Origin: Temnothorax longispinosus
Taxonomy: Eukaryota > Arthropoda > Insecta > Hymenoptera > Formicidae
Direction of reading: 5' to 3'
NCBI RefSeq assembly: GCF_030848805.1
Contig: NC_092362.1
Span: 5,952,001 to 6,016,000 of the forward strand
Length of the DNA: 64,000 nucleotides
Positions 13,632 to 26,653 of the stretch are shown one piece after another. Position 1 is the first letter of the stretch. Every line of letters starts with the position of its first letter. Position numbers and translations under genes: made by a program. The notes under the pieces are model-generated. The model was not told the origin of the DNA, did no database searches, and saw nothing but the letters and a program-made list of their open reading frames with translations.

Positions 13632-15455
13632 GTAAGTACATATAGCCGGCGACACGCAAATATGTACGTTTAATATGGATACACGCGCCGTATGGTACAA
13701 CGCGCATATATCACCATCGTACGATGCACATGCATTATATACGCACGGAGGAAATTCGGCTTGTGTGTAGCCGAATTGTATGCATGTACACAGAACTACG
13801 CGATGTATGATATTTATACCTGTCACAGATAACGTTGTATCCCACGGTACATGTAAGTGCGAGCCTATAAGTATAATGGATACTCGTTCAATACTCATGC
13901 AATATACGAATGTTGTCGATAGTAATTTAGAAAACTATGAAATATAGGATGTATGTGAGATGTTAGTAGTATTGACAAACTTCAAATATGAATTTTGAAA
14001 ACGGAGTAAAATGAGAGAATATAAAAGTGTAGCGCAAACATCCTGTGCTTATTATTATTACATCTACTTGCACAATGCCAGCGCAATCGCGATGCACCTT
14101 GGGATTCCGTTTAGAAATTCCTCTCGCGAGGGTCGTAGCTTAAATGGAATATTTGTGCTTATAATACAGCAAACACACACAAAAGAGCGATTAGACTTGC
14201 GGCTGGCGGCCACGCTGGCGGCTATAATTATTATTTCACAAGAAATCTTAGGAGCTTTGTGCAAAAACGCTGTTTAATGAATAACAGCGATGAAGTAGAA
14301 TCAAAATTAGAAATTGCCTTGGCAAGAATAGCTGTCAGATGTGATATTTGAATATTTCCTTACAATTTAATAATAAAAAGTAGCATCGGTATTTATATAT
14401 ACGTAATCTTTTGTATCGAGAAGTTTAACATTTTCATACGTGAACATGATAGAATTTGGCAATGATTCATCACGGCCATCGGTGGATAATAATGGCGACC
14501 CTGTTTATTCCGATCTCTTTCCTCGCGCCGCGGCCGTTTGTGAACGCGGACAATTAGAGAGGACCGAATTTAATAATAACCATCAGCGCGTCAACAGAAA
14601 TGTCGCCGTGTAATTGTCAGTGCGACCACTGTCGGCCGATCACAATTAGACCTGCCTGCAGGGTAAACTCAACAGCTATATCGATCTAACGCGGTTAGCC
14701 GTTTGTCAGAGGCCGTCAAACTGCCGCGGTCGCGGCGAGAAAAAAAAAGGGGGGAGATCCGAATTAATTTCCCCTGTTTCCCCGCGACGATGAATGCTAT
14801 GCGCGCGCGGTGTTGTTCCGGCGAAATAACGCAGAAGCAATTAATACGATCGGAATTTGTTCGAAAGTTAAAAATCGAGCCGATCGTTTATACGAGACGA
14901 GAGTAAATGATTGAAGAGAGTACGCGTGCAATCTGCAACACCCCTCGCCTATCCGTCGGACAAGGATAGATTACCGCGGTAATCAATTTTGCCTGAAAGG
15001 GCTCGATATCATACACACGTCGCAACAAAATAATGAGATCACCGCATCGAAATTCGCCGGGGATTGCGCGCGTAACCAAGTAATAACTCTCGATTAAAAC
15101 GTGTTAAATTGTCAAGAAATGAAGCCCGATTATATATCGGACGATTTGATTGCATTGATTGCTCGTGTATCTGCTATTAATATCGTGAAATTATATTTCT
15201 ATTATTCATTTATCTGCATTTTGCTGTAATATACAGGGGAAAAGATGGTATTACAAAACACACCACCTCATTTTGCTTTTAATATACCTTACTAATTTCC
15301 AGCATCGATGAATGTATTTAACGATACGTGTTAATAGGGAGACAATTTAACAGCACAGCGCAGTGAAACTATAATGGATATAATATATATAAAGAGATAA
15401 GAGATAATTCTATGAAGAGTTTATATATTTCAAGTAAAATTTACGGAAAATATTT

Positions 15456-15480
15456 CACACACACACACACACACACACAC
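15456..15480. repeat. CA dinucleotide microsatellite
   Basis: An uninterrupted CA run of 25 bases in intron 2. Confidence 0.9.
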
Positions 15481-17527
15481 GACACACAAATAATCTGCTG
15501 ATAATACGAAATCGTATAAAACGACAATTTTTTAAATAAAAATTGTCGCATAAAAAATTAATTTTAGTGCATTTTTTAAATCGGAAGGCATTGATAATGA
15601 TATTATTATTGAATTAAAACTCTGAGGAACGCTAAACGAGAATTCGTCCATCGTGAATTCGAGTTTGAATACTTCTCCCGATAGAACGTTTGCCTGAGTA
15701 TAAAGACAATCTGGGTAGTCGGTATCAAAATCGGTCGCGAGCCAGGATACTGGAGGACACCGAAGTATACCGGAGGATGCTGAGGGAGTTCTTCCGGTCA
15801 CTTCAACTTTTGATGGTGGACATGCAATTGTCCAGAGCGTTATTCCTTCCTCGCTAACCCACCATTTCTCCGTTTCTCATCTCTTTCTCTTTCTATCTTT
15901 CTCTCTGCCCCGCGCTTTGACTTCGTGGCGATGTAATTAACTGCTGTCAGTGGCACGTGTGCTCTAAACGAGGCTGCCGAGCGGGATGAGGCGGTCTGAG
16001 GAGGCGGTAGGGTGGCGGAGATCGTCGGTGGCGAGCGAGCGAGGTGGCGAGGATAGTGCATGGGTAAACGGAGGGGATGAAAATTTCGACTCCTACCTCC
16101 TTCTCACGCCATTGCCATTTTCCTTCCCATTCCTTCCTTCCTTCTCCCCCTCATATAGCCGGTCTCCTCTCACCCCATCGTGATCACATTCTCGCTTAGG
16201 CAGCCAGTCCAACGTTGGGCTCACGCCCTTATCTATCCACTTACCCCACTTTCCCATCCCGGGCGTGAAATTGATCTTCGCTCTTTGTTCACGTGCCCGA
16301 CGAGCGAAACTTTCGGAAACTTTCGAAAGCCGAAAAAGCAGAAGTGCGAGATTAGATGTAGCGAGACACGAGCCACAATCGAGATAATATCGATCGTAGC
16401 GTACAGTGTGTGTTTTGTCTTTCACAACGAAATTTTCGATATAATAAATTTAAATAAAGAATACGAAAATAAAAACGAGATCTCTAATCAACGAATCTGT
16501 AATAATGATAGAATACCGTTTATACATAATGTTTGTCATGGATTTTCTCAAGAAGTTTATTAGAGCTTAAACTATTTATTGTACCTATAAAATAGAAGTA
16601 TTCTTTATATATAAAGAGGATATATTTTGCATAAGTGTTGTTTCTGGAACATTTTAATGTTATTTAAAACATTTTAACGATGGTCAGTCTTTTGCATAAT
16701 GTATTGTATTCCGTACATTTTAAATAAAAAAAAAATAAATAAATGCCAAATTTAGTACGAAAAGTACCAGTCAAATGAAGATTTCACGAGGATTTCATCG
16801 GAAGATCCAAATTGACGTGTCGACAAATTAGCAAGAATTACATTTAACTCGATTTGTCCGGTCTGCTCCGGATATAGCGTTTGCATTAGAAAGCAGCTCT
16901 AGATTCCGGTTGCCGTACTAATAGTCGATGATGGGATTGTGAAGCTTAAACTAATTATATCAGTGACTGTCACCGAACGTAAAGCTGCTTCCATGTCCAC
17001 ATGCAATTTATTTGCCGTTCTCGTGCGTAATTGGATCATTTCCGGCTTAGTAGTTTGACGAACAATGTAACACCGATATCCGACTGAAGATGTTCAATGC
17101 AATTTAAGTGATGTCCATTGATATTACACGGATACATTTGGCGTTGATATTAGACGCAGCGCATTTTAATTTCGTTATGAATGTTATGATTACTTGATAT
17201 ATCTGAAAGCTTTATCTAAAACTCGAAAAGCACAGATATTTTCATTCTACTAATTTGTTTATAGAAAACAGCGAAATCATTTACATATGGCATATGTCTT
17301 TAAGAACAAACATTTCAATTCTCGGATGTATAATATAAAAGATTTTCAAAACTTTACAGCATTTATCTTTCTATGATTCTTTTTCTTCCAATTATCTTCT
17401 CTTAAGTTTTTTCCTTATATAGCGAGTTCTTAAAGAAACTTAATTTTTCAATATTATTTAACTTAAAATGATCGAAATTATTCTTCTACTTTTTAAGTCT
17501 CTGTAAATTTATTAGGAAGTTATCCAA

Positions 17528-17641
17528 GGATTAAACAAAATGGTTCGTTTATATTTAATATGAAAGTCAAAGTATCGGAATTTTTTTCTTTAAAGCTTTA
17601 TTATATAATCCGTATTTTTATATTTTGTAAAATTTTAATAT
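17528..17641 (+). repeat. Direct repeat, copy 1 (114 bp)
   Basis: This matches 18419-18532 base for base except for a few substitutions near the left end, including the shared core GTCAAAGTATCGGAATTTTT. The sequences outside the copies differ. The interval between them (17642-18418) includes a GC-richer patch unlike the flanks. Confidence 0.85.
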
Positions 17642-18418
17642 TATTTTAGACTTTAAGAGAAAGCATGATATTCGCAGCATGATTTTATAATAGATGTAAA
17701 AAATAGTTGTTAGATTACATAAACATAGATTACATACATATATTAGATTACATATGTATAAAAAAATTACTCGTTTGTTAAATAATGGGAAGAGATTTGA
17801 TTGATTAAAAAAATTTCACTTACAGTAATTGTTTTTGTTCGGAAGCTGATCTCGACGAGATCGTCCCGCTTGAAAGTGCCGGGATACGCTCAGAGATGAG
17901 CGCGAAGACAGTCGGTTGCGCGAATTCTCAGATTCGCTGAACGAGGCGTCAGCTCACACAGGTTTTATCGCACGCAGACAATATGTAATTTCAGTATCAC
18001 AGAACAACGAACGATACGAGCTTTTATAAAGGATCACCAACTCCCGTACGAACGAGCCGACGATTCAACGTCTTCTGCCCGCTCCGAAACTCTATTCGGC
18101 CGTCGCGGCGTCGCGCCGTGCAAAACCGGAGAACGAGGGTATTCAGCAAATCGCGGGGAGCGTGACTTTGTTTTCCAGCATTGTTTTTTCCTTACAGGAT
18201 TTCTAATGCTCGCGCGTCGAACACGTGTTCCTGTCGCTAGGCGCGGTGTCTCGACGAATAATCGCGCGCGACGCTTTTCGGGGTGCGTGATCACGGCTCA
18301 CAAACATTACCGGGCTGCGCATATCGAGAGTTTAATAACACGCGATATAGAGAATATATTTCGTTTCGACTTTCAAACAGTTTTAAAGTTACCCTTACGT
18401 TACATGTATTTAATGTGT

Positions 18419-18532
18419 GGATTAAGCAAAATGGTTTATTTATATTTAATATGGAAGTCAAAGTATCGGAATTTTTTTCTTTAAAGCTTTATTATATAAT
18501 CCGTATTTTTATATTTTGTAAAATTTTAATAT
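18419..18532 (+). repeat. Direct repeat, copy 2 (114 bp)
   Basis: The second copy of the repeat at 17528, in the same orientation about 890 bases away. It could come from a local duplication or be a short interspersed element. The ends do not have the TG...CA form of an LTR. Confidence 0.85.
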
Positions 18533-20507
18533 CAGATATCCCAGATATTTAAAATGAAATGAGATTTTATTTAAATCCATTTCAAATAGTGAAAAGTATT
18601 GTTTTCAATTTTTTATTCTTGATTTTAAATATTACTTGCTCAAACTTTTCATTCATGTTCTAATATTATAAAGAAAATTATTTTTAAACCGATGTATATC
18701 GTTTTCTTTGTCAAATATGGCAGTAAAAAATCAAGTAATAAAATTTATGTCTCATGCATCGTAAAAAGAAGTGATATACTTTTATTTAAGTAAAGCATTA
18801 TATAGAACTATTTAAAGCCACATTTAATATAATTGTAACAAACGACTATTTTGTGATTTTAAACTTTTATTTTTCACGCAATGATTTAAATACAGAAAAA
18901 ATTTTTAAAAGTATTTTATATTATGTTTTATAATATTTTCATTTATATTGTATGCTTTTTATTACAATATAAAATCTATGTTATGACATTTATAATATTA
19001 TATTAAATATCCATTACGTGTATCGTATAATGTGTAATGTAGTGTGCAGACATAATTCGTCGACCACCGAGTGGGCGCGAGACTTGTCACAACAGCGAAC
19101 AGGAGCGGGCACTCAATTGGACGTATCCTGTGCCTGAACGGTAATGGTCAACGACAGGTCAAAGGCAGTCCGCGATACCCTCTAGTTTAAAGGACAAAGG
19201 AAACGCAATTCTCTCATGCAATTTCCTCGCCGGCCGCGGCGCCGAATGAAGTGCCGGAATTTGGCACTTCAAAGACCGCAGGAGTGGCATTGTCATTCCG
19301 GTGGTATCTACTTTTCATTTCCTTCTTGTTAGCTTTTTGTCATGCCCCTATCGATCGCGCGGTTACATCACCTGACTGGCACACGAGACAATGAAAAACG
19401 AGATTAACGACAATATAGTAAGTTTTTATACATGAACATCACGATACATTTACGATCATAATAAAATTAAAGAATTTTATACGAAGAAGTAATTTAAATT
19501 AATTACGCTCTGTATATTATGTTTCTTTGCTTTTCATATTTTATTCCGCAACATACTCACGCAGCTTGTAATACTATAAGAAAGTTGCGTCACGAAACTA
19601 TGAAATGATTGCAATGAGGCATGCAATTGATAAAATTATAGGTAAAGAGTAAAGAAAAGTACGTGTATCGTCAAGCGTCATTTTCTTATAGTTCCCGCGA
19701 CATAGAATACATATTAATGTACGAGAATATAAAGCGTCGAGAATATAATACATCTTAGACAATTTTTCAATTCTTCGGTAATAATACGTAATAAAGTTGT
19801 GTCATTATAGCTTAAAGGCCAGATTCACCGATGCGATCGACTCGCGATCTTTTACGTGTCGCAGATACGCGAGACAGCTGAGATAACAGCGCTCTTTGTA
19901 TCGCGTCAGACGACACTTGGTCACGTCGGAATGGGGCAAGAAATTAAACGTTTGCTCGACCCAATTTTTGCCGAGCGGAGGTAATTGCGCGATGAAACGG
20001 CCTAGAGGGGCCGGCCGTGTCAAAAACTTGGCAGGAGAACCGCGACCAAGGGAGAAAACAATCAACTTTTAATTGGAATCCCGTACGCGCGCGCCGGATA
20101 CCGCATGCACGACTGCTCCGAAGACTTCGCGTTAGTTTAGATTCGGCAATTAAGTGCGAGTCCCGTCTCCCTTCCCGCTTTCCGCGCCTCGGAACGAACG
20201 ATTAACTCTCGCCGCTGCGTATAATTTCTCTAAGCTACATCGGAGATGCGATAACACGATTAAAGTACCAGAAATTAGTAGTTGAAACTACTTTTCGCAA
20301 CCGACTTTTGTGCAGCGCGCTCCATCGTCGTTTTTCTTTCCTTAAATGCTTGAAAACTACGTATCCTCGTGCGTTAAAAGTCGCTAGAAATAGGAATCAA
20401 ATGTGTATATCGTGTGAATTTAATTAAAGTCAATAATGTAAACTCTAATATAAGTAAGATATTTCTATTTGCGATATTCAACCATAAAAAACAAATGTTC
20501 TTCTGTT

Positions 20508-20619
20508 CCGCAGGGATGACTGACCCGTACAGTCATTTGGGTTTAGCGAACCCACAGACCCGAGCTCACACATTACAGACACACACATACACATTCATAT
20601 GCAAATGTTTTTGCAAATG
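20508..20619 (+). repeat. Dispersed repeat, copy 1
   Basis: This segment includes CAGTCATTTGGGTTTAGCGA, then GACCCGAGCTCA and a CA-rich stretch ending TGCAAATGTTTTTGCAAA. The same order of motifs is found at 61132-61266. The motif TTTGGGCTTAGCG followed by GACCCGAGCTC loosely recalls RNA polymerase III A and B boxes, so a SINE-like origin is possible but unproven. Confidence 0.65.
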
Positions 20620-23600
20620 ATAATGCAATAAATAGCTGAAGAAAAATAGAAACAAAAGATAATTCAAGAAGAAGAAAAATAATTGTGAAATTTAGATGTA
20701 TAATATAAGACTATTAATTGGAAACGTTTTAAAAACTTAAAAAAAAATTATTCTTTCTTCTAATTGTAAAAGAACAGGAATGGCTTATAAATAACCACAT
20801 AAACTGTTCTTATATTTTCCTCTTCTATAATTTTTTCGTATTTTTTCTCTTTAAAAAAGAAATGTATCTATTTCAGATTCTTTAATATGGCTTTCTATAA
20901 AAATCACTTCGCAATTATTTTTCGCAAAGTAAGTTTGTATTTTGCTATTTTTACCAGCGATAAAAAGTTTTTTTTTATTTTGTAAAAAGATATACGCTTT
21001 GAATACGTATCTCTTTAAGTTCAAATCAACTGTCCTTTCGACATTCGCCGTTTTTTTACGCTGTACCTAATGCAAACACGATGGCGTTCATCTGTCAAAT
21101 CGGAAGCGCGGATAATGAACCGGCAGGCTGAAACAACAGTGTCGGACAGCATTCGAAACACTGGCTAATTCGGGACGGAGAATCAAGTGCTCGTCGAATC
21201 TGCGGTAACAAGACAAACGAGCGTGTGCGAGTGTGGGTTCCGATCATCGAGTGAATGTCAGACTCGCGATGCCTACCGCCGAAACTAAATCCAGACGGAC
21301 TGCGGGATGAAGTGAATAGTGATCCGGTTTCCCACGTGCCGCGCCATTTCCTTTTGAATAGACAAATGGAACGTGCCCGTCGGTCGAACGCGAAACACGT
21401 ATAGTAAATTACCCAGAGTGTGTAAAAAGGTTTCAAAGCGGATTATGTTGCGGATTATACAGGACGTTCCACACTTGTCGTTGCTTAATTTAAATGATAA
21501 ATTTTATTCACCCTATTTTAAAATTTATTTGCCTACAATTATCTTTCTATATAAAATCCTTCTAAAATTTAACAATCGAATTAACTGAGATGTCAAAAGA
21601 AATAAAAAATGCCGATAATCTTCCATTATCTCGATAAAATTAATAAGATCAAGGAAAAATTACATGGCAAATATGGCCTGTAAATACTTTGTGCCAATCG
21701 AGAATTTAAAATAAGACTGCTTGAAAAGTAATTTTAATACCAAACAATTGTTATATTTAATTAAGAGATATCTAATTAACAGTAAAAAGAAAACAACGAT
21801 ATCTAGCGATTTCAAAATATGAATTAATGTAGATGTTTCTTTTATTACTATTATATGTATAATTGTTGGAAAATGCAAAATTACTACTAGTACACTTATC
21901 CCTTTATCGCAATTATTTCGATTGACGTCGAGAATACTCGGCACTTGTACCGAATAGACCGTACGAGGTTTGATTAAAGCTGCGAGAAGTGCACTCGAAT
22001 GTAAAGCGGTGGAATAACGACTATAAACCGGCGGCGTGACACATTGCAAACCGATAATGTACGACGTGCTGTGTTCACGTTGCCTATTAATTTGCTGTTA
22101 ATGACGCTCGAACGTGAGAAACTAGCCGGGGTTCGCTCTGCGCGAACGACTCTGCTGAAACGCGATCGGATCGTTCTGCGCGAGCCTTTCGATAAACTGT
22201 TGTTCAAACCGGATGGAATAGTTTAATTCCAACGTTGCCGGAAAGAGCGGAAAGCGAATGAAACATGACGCGGTAAAGTCTCGAAGGGCGGCTGCGTATT
22301 CGACGCTGTGGAAATAATCAAGGATGGAAATGAGGTGAAACAAAGAGCGGAAAGGGCGAAATTTCACGCAAAGTAAGCTGTAATTGATGAAGGTATTTTA
22401 TTATAACCCGTATGTTGATTGCTGCTCGGTGCTGGTGTTTGTGAACTTTAAAATTAGTGCTGAGAATATATAATTCGTAAAACTATTATCGCTATGTATA
22501 AATATAATACACAACTGGCACATTTATAGACAGAATCAAGTTAAATTTGAAGATTACAATTACATTTCCCTTGCGACAAAAATATTTCTTGTACTTTGAA
22601 ATAAAGTAATTAAAGTTTTATTAATTTTCACATTTTTTATGATAATTTTATTGGTATTAATTATATTATAAAACTTCTTTACAATGTTAAAGTAAAATAT
22701 AAATTTTAATAAAGTAGCTTCACAAACTTTAATCTCTTCCTTCAAATTAGATATTCTTAAATAGTAAAGTAGAATACATTTTATACTACTTGCAATACAC
22801 CATGATTTTATATTTCTATTTTTTTTTCTATCTTTTACTAGTATAGTAAGGCAATTCCCTGTTTCGCACAACTCTAGGAACAAAGTTAAGACTAGTTAAG
22901 AGTGGAGAAACGACTAACGGACAAGAAAATCGAACGGGCGCGCCTTTTGTCCAGATCTTCAAAGTTTACTTCGTCGAGGAAGCATCCTCGCGAGACATAA
23001 CGGAATAAATAAAATGAGGAGAAGAGTGGCCTGGAAGCCACAAGGCCGAATGTAGGCGACGGTCGAGAGCCAATAAATTTCTCGCGATTGGAAACCATTC
23101 TTTCGAGGGGACATTAATTAAATGGCGCGCCGATGTTATCGCGCGGCGCGGCACGGCGCGTTCACACGTGCAAAGAAAAGCCGTGATTAATAGAGGTCTC
23201 GTCCACGCTGAAGAAGGATTATTTTCTTTCCAGCCCGACGCGTGCTGCGCTAAAGATTTTGTGAATAGGCGCCGCTTCTTCTCCGCCGTTTCTCGCGTTG
23301 CAATAAGTACTTTTCTCTCACCAGATTTGGAATCGAAAGCAAAGAAAGAAACTTATGAGAAGAGTTGAACAGTAGCAAGAAATGACACAAATATAGATAA
23401 GTGACTAAAACAAGAAATTAAAATTTTATAAACGTATAGAGCAAATATTCTTGAAGTTAGGTGATTTCTGAATGATTAAGGTTTTCTTAAGTAACATTTC
23501 AGGTGCGATTTGATGTCCACGTTTTTGGATATTAGTTGCGCAATTGCGCGCGAGCCGACTATGAATAAATCATAGGATTCTTATACCTTCTATTAACACG

Positions 23601-23620
23601 ACCCTCTATGTTACGATTAA

Positions 23621-24673
23621 TTGTGTGGAAAGCCGCGTAATAGCGCTACTGCTTTTACCCATTGCTACCTGATTAATACTGCCCCACTTCAAAAGCTCAG
23701 TAAAACTCGTAGGGAAGAAGCTGATCGTCTAACGCTTCATCCCAACGTGTACAGTTGCAAATACTGCAAAAACAATTGCACCGATAAATGTTTTCGCTGC
23801 AAAAGTCCCTCATGCAGAAAGCTCTTTCATTACACGTGTATACTGCAAGCTTACCGTCATCACATCACGATGAACCTTAACATTACAAATTTCTATTGCG
23901 TTTCCTGTAGTACTGATAAACTTAATCAGAATCTCTTTCCGATAAATTCAAGTCCTTCAGCTAAAAGTCCCAGAAAATTCTTGAAACCGGCCCCCATTAC
24001 CACCTTCCCAACACCAATCAGAGCAAGTAGCACTACTCGCTTTAAATCGCCTGTAAAGAGATCTCCGTGTGTGGTGTCATACTTCTAATCCATTTAAAAA
24101 TTTTAAAATAAATCCCTCTAAAACCGACACTCCTACTTGTTCTACCTCGCCTACAGAGAAATCCCCGGATGTGAAAAATCAGATCGATATTCCTCGTCCA
24201 TCTGAAAATTCCAACACGAATTCCCCCGAAGTCAACGTTTCTACTTACTCTACTTCGCCTACAAACAAATCCCCGGATGTGAAGACTCTACAGGTCCAAA
24301 CTCGCGGCATAAAACATGATACAGAAAAATATTTTGATTTTCAAGAACATATTACACAAATATGCACCTTCAAGAATGTACCAAGTACCTGAAAAAACAT
24401 TCCAATACTCAGGTAAAATGTTCTGTGGAGATGTCCGTTGAATTCGACATATTGAGCACTTTGCAGACTGAACTGAAGAGAAAAATGCAGAATATCGACA
24501 GTGTACTATTAAACATTCAAAAAGAAATTCAAACTCTTAAAGCCCAATGTCAAGAGATAAGAAATAATTTCGTAGAAGTAAAAAATCAACCTTTATGTAT
24601 CTTAGAAGAAATAGAAATATGGAATTCTTATATAAGGAACTCTAAACTGAGAGACAAGGAAGATATTGAATAG
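23621..24673 (+). pseudogene. Degraded mobile-element ORF with PHD-like zinc finger and coiled coil
   Basis: Three overlapping open frames (23621-24088, 24069-24392, 24362-24673) read as one protein broken by two frameshifts. The order is: a cysteine-rich finger, CKYC, then C-x4-C-x4-H-x2-C (ending HYTC) and a final YCVSC, in PHD-like C4HC3 spacing; then a Ser/Thr/Pro-rich stretch with two copies of a STSPTxKSPDVK motif; then a heptad-like helical region near FDILSTLQTELKRKM. A second damaged copy on the other strand (34066-34415) shows that this is a repeated family. PHD fingers occur in ORF1 proteins of CR1-like non-LTR retrotransposons, so an ORF1 remnant is my best guess. No reverse transcriptase follows. 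A host PHD-finger gene is the alternative. Confidence 0.6.
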
Positions 24674-26430
24674 CTACCTATATGTATGTGCTATAATTTT
24701 ATGGATAAGAAGTTGTCTGTAATCACAACATCGATGCTGTTTTGGAAATTAATATTATGTAACTTCGAAGACACGATCTCTCGCGTACCTTGTTAAAATT
24801 CTTCTTGAAACGACAAATTACGAAATATTCTGCCTTCTTTCTCCTTGTGATAAAAGTCCCCGAGAAAACCTCTTTATTTTGCCTTTAAATTCTTTTAGAA
24901 TTAAACAAATCTGAATCAACAAAGAGTTTTTTTAACATCGCGACAATCGTAATTGCTCCCAAATTCATAATAACAATATAAGTTAAATATTTAAATTAAA
25001 AAATGACGTTTTCTACTGAAAAATGCTTCAGATACACGCACACGCACACGTATCGTTTGCGAGGTACATCCCAAAAGTCTCTAATGCACTAGCGGGGCAA
25101 AGTGAAAACGAAGAACTCATAATTGCATAATAATTCATAAAAAAAACCGTATTACCGTATGGCAGAGTCGTGTCCGCGGATAATTTTATTTGATTCGTAT
25201 GCCACTCAAAGTACTTTTTACGTACTTTCGTTTAATGAGCCTTATCAAAGCGAGCCTCGTCTAGATTCCCTCGAGCGAGCTCCATCCTGCTAGGAACAAG
25301 GGAAAAAAGCTGCTTAAAAGGTTGAACGAAGATTGCCGTAATTGATAGCATGATAGATCAAAAATGCGCACCGTTAATAGAGACAGGATTTTCTCATTTT
25401 GCTACGTATGATGTTCAATTAGGGACTTTTGTAACCAGATTGTGACGGAAGAATGTCGAATAATATTACGAGCCAATCGATCTTTACAAATTCTATAATG
25501 AATGATCTCTCGCAGGTAATGTACCTGCAGGTAATCTACCTTAGTATATAGATCGGCGCGTGCGCGAGCGTCCACACGAGTGAACACATACGGATACAGA
25601 TACCTACATACATTTGCTTCTCGTCGATGCCCGTATTTTGATAAGCAGATATCGATTTCATTATTATATGAGTATAGAACTGAAGAGCTTGATTTTCGAC
25701 GTGACCAACGCGAACGAATGTATGACATACTATTGCCATAAATAAATATAAAATATATGTGAAATAAAATCATACGCATAGAAAGTGAACGACAATTAAA
25801 GACAATTTTTCAATATCTTTCTTCTTACAATTAGCTTCGGTTCTATTTCGCGCGATGTCTGAATGGAATTTCAAACGTAACTGGACACGTCTCTTGTAAT
25901 CCGTAATTACCAGCACTAATTTATACATTTAGAGATATGTCTAATATATGTGGATATGATTAGACGCTCATAGACGCTCGGTACATCAAGAGCAATCTCC
26001 CTGAAGCGAAGCGGCGCGGCACCGATAGGCAAAGCTCGCACGGTCGATTGCGGAAATGTATATACACACACGTTATGTACATCAAGCGTATATATACTGT
26101 TTAATATATGATACATCTATCGAGGGTCAGAGCGCGCGCGTGTTTGTTCGCGAAGGCGACGTCGTTGTTAACAAGCGACGCCGACGTCGCCGGGCATTCC
26201 TGCCTGATGAGGCAAACGATTGACCCGCGCGCGCGACGGTACATACGAGACGCTGCAGGTGCAACCGAAGCACCCCAATCTGACGTTGCAGCTGCGAGCA
26301 TCGGGACGCTTTCAAAGGGACAATGGGGTCGCGCTAAACGGCGCACATCGATCCGTGTACCGGCGGAATCCCAGTTTCAATCGGCGAGAGAAATATATAG
26401 CTCTTTAAAAAGATTGATTATTTGATTTAA

Positions 26431-26588
26431 AGCCCGGTCTACAATCAGTCGTATGTCGGAGTCGGATGTCGCAACGTAGCAGATGATCCAATGAGAGAAT
26501 TTCTTTTTCGGAAACGAATTTTCCTCATTGGACCATCGACTACGTTGCGACATCCGACTCCGACATACGACTGATTGTAGACCGGGCC
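26431..26588. mobile_element. Palindromic MITE, 158 bp (PIF/Harbinger-like ends)
   Basis: The arms run almost the full length. The left arm begins AGCCCGGTCTACAATCAGTC, and the right arm is its near-perfect reverse complement, ending GACCGGGCC; a small loop lies near 26510. A TTA follows the right end, and TTTAA precedes the left end. GGCCCGG-type ends and a TTA-like target would fit PIF/Harbinger, but the duplication is imperfect and this class is an inference. No coding capacity. Confidence 0.7.
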
Positions 26589-26629
26589 TTAGAGTTCGAA
26601 AATACGTGCCACGTTTTGACAAAGAACGC

Positions 26630-26653
26630 CACACACACACACACACACACACA
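26630..26653. repeat. CA dinucleotide microsatellite
   Basis: A pure CA run just downstream of the palindromic MITE. Confidence 0.9.

Noticed and set aside
17642..18418. Block between the 114-bp repeats as an LTR-type element
   Set aside because: The repeats lack TG...CA ends and a target duplication, and no primer-binding or polypurine site is seen, so I did not call an LTR element.
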